This document shows positions 7,201 to 9,460 of a DNA stretch of 9,460 bases, piece by piece. Source of the stretch: Bacteroidales bacterium (lineage in GTDB: Bacteria; Bacteroidota; Bacteroidia; Bacteroidales; UBA4181); assembly GCA_031260845.1 (NCBI GenBank), contig JAISKR010000033.1:1-9460 (forward strand), in the 5' to 3' direction. Each line of letters opens with the position of its first letter. Position 1 is the stretch's first letter. The position numbers and the translations under genes were made by a program. The notes below the pieces were generated by a model. That model was not told the origin of the DNA. It worked only from the letters and a program-made list of their open reading frames with translations, and made no database searches.

Positions 7201-8743
7201 CGGGAAAAGTCGGGTTGGTCATATCCACCTTGCCGGAAAAATCGACTTTTACGTTTGGCTCGTCAATGTACAGTTTACCGTCGTAGGCGCGGTTGTTGAT
7301 GGCGCCGTTGATGCTGATGGCTTTGTAATCGTAGTCTTTCAGGCGGATTTGCCTAATCATTCCCTCAATGTCTGCGGTGATATGGTTGGGTCCCGAAGCC
7401 ATCCCTTTCACCATCCCGTCCATGGTGATTTTGCCGATAGACGAAGTTCCCAACAGACGCCCAAGGTGAAATTCGTCTGTTTTCATCTGACCGTGGAAGG
7501 TGAAACTGGTGTCCGTTTTGGAAATCAAAGTAGGTTTAATGGACAAGTCGGTGGACAGATTGCCCAAATTGCTGTCAAAAGTTCCGTAAGTGACGAAATC
7601 ATCGAAAAATCCGGTAAAATTGCCGGTAAAACCGATTTCTGTCAGTTGTTTCAACGCTGCGGGAAGTTCCACATGACCGCTTTTGTTGCGTTTGAGGCGT
7701 ACCCGTTCAATATCTTCGGGACAGGTTTTCAGACGGGTTACATTGGTGTAGATGAAAGTAGTCCGTATTTCGGGAAGCCCTTTCAGGTCGAAATTGCAAT
7801 TCACGTCGGTCATGTTTCCCGCAGTGACGTGGATATTGTCGCCTTTCATGTTGTCAACCGTGCCGGTAACGTTCCCGCTGACATTTGCAAAATCGGAATA
7901 TTGCTGAAAAACCGGTGCAAAATGGGATATTTCTTCCAATTTTACGTTCGACGACCGGATGGCGATGCTCATTTGCACTTTCGAGAGAAACCCGCCGTTG
8001 CCAAAGTCCTGAAACGAATCAAAACTGAATGACACATTATCCGCGTCCACCTCTGAATCTGTCGTGATGAAATGAACGTTTTTGAACGAGAGATTTTTGC
8101 GGTTCACAACAAAATCCGAGCGAAACGAGCGCACTGTCAACCCGCATTGCTCTTGGCACGAGAGTTGACGGATATGAAAACGAACGCCGTAGTCGGGTGC
8201 GTCGCCCAGCCCGAAATCGGTCACGTGCAGGTTGATTTTGGCGATGCTTAGCGATGCATAATCCATGCCGAAAGGTCTGTCGAAAACCTTTGTGGAATTG
8301 CAGAACGAAAAATAGCAATCGTTCAGTTCAACGGATTGTATGCCGAAATCCCAGCGCGGCTTGTTGCCGGTGGTATCCTTCGATTTCAGCCTTTCGATGA
8401 TGAATTTCAGGTTTATCTCATCCCTTTCGGGAACGTATTCGAGATGGATGACGGCTTGGTTGAGTTGCACCTTGCTGATGCTGATTTTGCGGGTTGAAAA
8501 CGCCAAAAGATTGAGTTTTGCAATCAATTCGGGCGCATGAAGAATCGTATCGCCTTCCAATCCGGTTACATTCAGGTTGGTTAGCGTCAGTCTGCTGAAC
8601 CACGACCACTGTACGTGTCCAATCGTGACATGGTTGCCCAATTTTTCCGAAACCAGTTCCGTTACCTTTTCGGCAACAAAATTCTGCACCCGCTCGTTGT
8701 TGATGACAACAATCAGGGCTGTTGGTATCGTCAGGACTGCCAA
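4250..8743 (-). CDS. tamB: TamB-family translocation/assembly module protein (DUF490; AsmA-like repeats)
   Basis: A very large envelope protein, 1497 residues from the TTG at 8743 and 1509 if it starts at an ATT at 8779. TamB proteins are anchored in the inner membrane, span the periplasm as a long beta-taco groove, and are thought to move phospholipid or help assemble outer-membrane proteins with a BamA-family partner. The N-terminal membrane segment (residues about 1-14 plus upstream codons) is followed by NNERVQNFVAEKVTELVSEKLG, typical of AsmA/TamB N-termini, then about 1000 residues of repetitive beta-strand-like sequence. The TamB C-terminal domain lies at about 1000-1455, with GDYLFTLRNVINK, GGMITWNGNPLNA and YTQGIGVLYREDF as Bacteroidota-type markers. 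Residues 1464-1497 are a Glu/Lys/Gln-rich tail. No canonical ATG precedes the basic segment IKKIKKIWLIAT, so the annotated TTG start probably truncates the anchor. No TamA/BamA-like gene is adjacent in the window. Confidence 0.9.
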   Translation of the reverse strand: MAVLTIPTALIVVINNERVQNFVAEKVTELVSEKLGNHVTIGHVQWSWFSRLTLTNLNVTGLEGDTILHAPELIAKLNLLAFSTRKISISKVQLNQAVIHLEYVPERDEINLKFIIERLKSKDTTGNKPRWDFGIQSVELNDCYFSFCNSTKVFDRPFGMDYASLSIAKINLHVTDFGLGDAPDYGVRFHIRQLSCQEQCGLTVRSFRSDFVVNRKNLSFKNVHFITTDSEVDADNVSFSFDSFQDFGNGGFLSKVQMSIAIRSSNVKLEEISHFAPVFQQYSDFANVSGNVTGTVDNMKGDNIHVTAGNMTDVNCNFDLKGLPEIRTTFIYTNVTRLKTCPEDIERVRLKRNKSGHVELPAALKQLTEIGFTGNFTGFFDDFVTYGTFDSNLGNLSTDLSIKPTLISKTDTSFTFHGQMKTDEFHLGRLLGTSSIGKITMDGMVKGMASGPNHITADIEGMIRQIRLKDYDYKAISINGAINNRAYDGKLYIDEPNVKVDFSGKVDMTNPTFPDFNFTANVERARLHELKLAEDTSSFIAFNITADFSGTNIDNIMGQLNLKNSLIRRYSREIEINDLLIFTKAIRDTNRFILRSDILNAEVWGQYQFLKLPESFFALVKNYSPAWGPANVKPEISSGNSFRFVAEFNNTEKLTNFFIDEFRVAKGTKFEGKYNPSQKDVHFVLDVPYVTIKGKRLRGFFLNGSCEDSTFVFEAGCETLRLNNNMSLKNFTLLSNTRSDSTTVDVRWNNWDSILNKGNLHSVVRFERTSKRQIPSINIATSPGQIVTSGDKWALTHEGIAIDSSMIKIHDLLLKRNEQEINVFGFISNREQDKLVVHIKDLNLSAINSSMQLQRLKFDGTANGKVFLSNLYKVPVVVSDLHVDSFTINEGLLGNTDVRAVWNSSTGKVNVKTEAVNDIIRTVFINGAYDTNDETLDFDVKLQKVPVKIAEPYIETVFTDIEGEAVSDMKLSGTLADPKLNGEVTFKNAAMTLDYTRTRYAIGGKVNVNNNVFNLKDVQITDRFKNTGKLSGNISAENLKNLRLDITVSATNIEVLNTTERDNNLFYGKAFASGKFQIKGVPADLAMNVAAKTEKNTQLSIPVYSEDEVKQSSFITFVDHTPRAQKKLYSFSRRRSVRTTADGVEQKIAINLDLQVTPAAEVQLVFDSKIGDIMRARGSGDMTLNVTNSQFNMYGSYIIDQGDYLFTLRNVINKHFVLEKGGMITWNGNPLNALLNLKAKYSTTAPLTELMGTNETGTKNTAQVECILYITNTLLDPNIRFEIAMPYAQQEVRSFLSAATNTEEEMTKQFLWLMMVGRFYVDPSVTAQNHESSSSSGVETVAMATATEFMTNQLSHMLSNNSFDVNLKYHPGTGPEGQNFGVDVSTEKWSLSMDYEVGGMKAAETSSNIVGDFTFEYNISKNGKLKLKAFNRSNNQYFIQSPYTQGIGVLYREDFSRMKDLFSRKEEKTAIKPEEEQQPDEKPEEQSEESEKTISQH

Positions 8744-8776
8744 CGTCGCTATCAGCCATATTTTTTTTATCTTCTT

Positions 8777-8779
8777 AAT
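8777..8779 (-). other. possible non-canonical ATT start codon of tamB
   Basis: The tamB frame stays open upstream of the TTG at 8743 to a TAG at 8804-8806. Starting at the ATT at 8779-8777, the protein would begin (M)KKIKKIWLIAT and continue into the hydrophobic segment, a textbook positive-inside membrane anchor. The frame has no ATG or GTG here, only ATA, ATT, CTG and TTG. A GAGG lies 2 nt upstream of the ATT, closer than ideal. A true ATT start, a mutated ATG or a base-calling error are all possible. Confidence 0.4.
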
Positions 8780-8884
8780 CGCCTCAAATTTTATCGTTTC
8801 TTTCTATATTGTGTTTTGTAACTTGCTGACAATAAATGACTAAGCATTTTACTTCACACAAAAACTCTTATTATCAAAGAACTA

Positions 8885-8892
8885 CAAATTTA
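8885..8892 (-). promoter_or_regulatory. putative -7 promoter element for tamB
   Basis: The minus strand reads TAAATTTG, matching TAnnTTTG, about 105 bp upstream of the ATT candidate start and about 140 bp upstream of the TTG. No good -33 TTTG is seen at about 19-21 bp further upstream. The region is AT-rich, so a chance match is possible. Confidence 0.3.
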
Positions 8893-8902
8893 AAGCCATT
8901 TT

Positions 8903-8926
8903 TTCATATTTCCACGAAAATATGAA
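8903..8926. repeat. 9-bp perfect inverted repeat in the divergent promoter region
   Basis: TTCATATTT (8903-8911) and AAATATGAA (8918-8926) are perfect reverse complements with a 6-nt spacer, followed on the plus strand by nine T residues (8927-8935). It sits between the tamB and lipoprotein promoters, just upstream of the tamB -7 candidate. It could be a dimeric regulator's operator. The hairpin-plus-T-run form resembles a terminator, but no plus-strand gene ends there and the stem is AT-rich. Confidence 0.55.
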
Positions 8927-8965
8927 TTTTTTTTTGAAATAAGTGATTTTAATAGAAATTTGGTA

Positions 8966-8973
8966 TATCTTTG
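8966..8973 (+). promoter_or_regulatory. putative -7 promoter element for the lipoprotein gene
   Basis: TATCTTTG matches the Bacteroidota -7 consensus TAnnTTTG and would give a leader of roughly 45-50 nt before the ATG at 9027. A TTTG at 8933-8936 is about 29 bp upstream, too far for the usual -33 element. Motif evidence only. Confidence 0.4.
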
Positions 8974-9026
8974 TGTTGAATTTACCAATTGAGATTTTCA
9001 AAAAATCAGATAAAAATTAAACATTT

Positions 9027-9460
9027 ATGAAATACAAATTTTTTTACACGCTGTTTGCTGTATCTTTTCTTTTTTCCTGTTCACATGAAAAACAAAATGT
9101 AATAACCGGTAAAATCGAAGGATTACAGGTTGGCGACCGTATTTTTTTATCGGTCGAAGACACAGAAGGCTCGCTCTGGGTTCCAACGGATTCCACAGTG
9201 GTAACGAAAGCAGAAGAGTTCACACTCAAAACGAAAGAAACCGGTTGTTATGTCCGATTGACTTACCTCAAATCCGGTGAAATTTTTAAGCCGGAAAATG
9301 CACAAGTTCCGCGTTGTTTTTTGGAAACCTACGCCAACCTGAATATAACGGGCAATACGGAAAATTGGTATTATATCAAGACAACCGGCGGTTTGTACAG
9401 TCATCCGGATATGCAAGAGATTAATCATCTTACGGATAGTGCGAAACTTATTCAAAAAGA
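9027..9460 (+). CDS. lipoprotein with DUF4369-like N-terminus, probably a TlpA-type thiol-disulfide protein (cut by the right window edge)
   Basis: The reading frame opens at the ATG at 9027 and stays open for 144 codons to the window edge. The N-terminus MKYKFFYTLFAVSFLFSC is a lipoprotein signal peptide with lipobox LFSC and lipidated cysteine C18. The mature part begins with NVITGKIEGLQVGDRIFLSV and continues through TDSTVVTKAEEFTLKTK, the pattern of the DUF4369 beta-domain that in Bacteroidota usually precedes a C-terminal thioredoxin-like TlpA/AhpC domain. That second domain, with its CxxC, would lie beyond the edge, so the redox role is inferred. The gene is divergent from tamB across a region with candidate promoters for both. 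It would act in the periplasm, anchored to a membrane. No acidic surface-export signal is obvious just after the cysteine. Confidence 0.8.
   Translation, partial: MKYKFFYTLFAVSFLFSCSHEKQNVITGKIEGLQVGDRIFLSVEDTEGSLWVPTDSTVVTKAEEFTLKTKETGCYVRLTYLKSGEIFKPENAQVPRCFLETYANLNITGNTENWYYIKTTGGLYSHPDMQEINHLTDSAKLIQK

Noticed and set aside
7160..8032. Plus-strand 290-codon open frame antisense to tamB
   Set aside because: It lies wholly inside the convincing tamB coding frame; the translation has no recognised motif and looks like an antisense shadow rich in His, Phe and Gly.
8418..8759. Minus-strand frame with an ATG at 8759, considered as the real tamB start through a frameshift
   Set aside because: The frame differs from tamB, no homopolymer lies between this ATG and the tamB anchor codons to explain a shift, and the tamB frame already encodes an intact anchor upstream.
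8794..8847. ATG at 8847 as an upstream tamB start joined by a frameshift at the 8-A run
   Set aside because: That frame hits a stop (CGA TAA) near 8793 before reaching the A run, so a shift in the run would not rescue it.
8903..8935. Rho-independent terminator on the plus strand
   Set aside because: Hairpin plus T-run is present but the stem is almost all A/T and no plus-strand gene ends upstream; kept as a dyad repeat instead.

Overview
The window looks like chromosomal DNA from a member of Bacteroidota, most likely order Bacteroidales. This is inferred from the protein families (a TamB with the Bacteroidota-type C-terminus, a LolA-like carrier, a DUF4369-type lipoprotein, NspC-route spermidine synthesis), from weak Shine-Dalgarno signals, and from promoter elements that resemble the Bacteroidota -7 box TAnnTTTG. 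No tRNA, rRNA, CRISPR array, insertion sequence or phage gene was seen.

Layout. Positions 1-3755 hold five tightly packed minus-strand genes. In transcription order they are asd (aspartate-semialdehyde dehydrogenase), a LolA-like periplasmic carrier, fabG (3-oxoacyl-ACP reductase), an LpxL/HtrB-type acyltransferase, and the first 149 codons of nspC (carboxynorspermidine/carboxyspermidine decarboxylase), which runs off the left edge. Spacings are 33 bp, 3 bp, about 4 bp and a 4-bp ATGA overlap, so they are probably one operon. Positions 3756-4249 form an AT-rich gap of about 490 bp. It carries a probable asd promoter, six copies of TCAACA/TGTTGA (counting one in the tamB stop region), two near-consensus DnaA-box-like 9-mers and a 42-bp stretch of pure A/T. 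Positions 4250-8743, and probably up to 8779, encode a very large TamB-family envelope protein on the minus strand. Positions 8780-9026 are a divergent promoter region with a 9-bp perfect dyad. From 9027 a plus-strand lipoprotein gene with a DUF4369-like N-terminus begins and runs off the right edge.

How the genes may work together. Asd makes L-aspartate semialdehyde. That compound feeds lysine/diaminopimelate, threonine and methionine synthesis, and it is also the co-substrate of carboxyspermidine dehydrogenase, whose product NspC decarboxylates. The two outer genes of the operon can therefore belong to one spermidine route. The three inner genes (carrier, ketoreductase, acyltransferase) resemble accessory genes of aryl-polyene/flexirubin-type lipid clusters, although no ketosynthase or acyl carrier protein is visible here. 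TamB and the lipoprotein are envelope proteins.

Points most worth a second look: the missing canonical start codon of tamB (an ATT sits where the ATG is expected), the DnaA-box-like repeat cluster in the 3756-4259 gap as a possible oriC, and the mixed polyamine/lipid operon.
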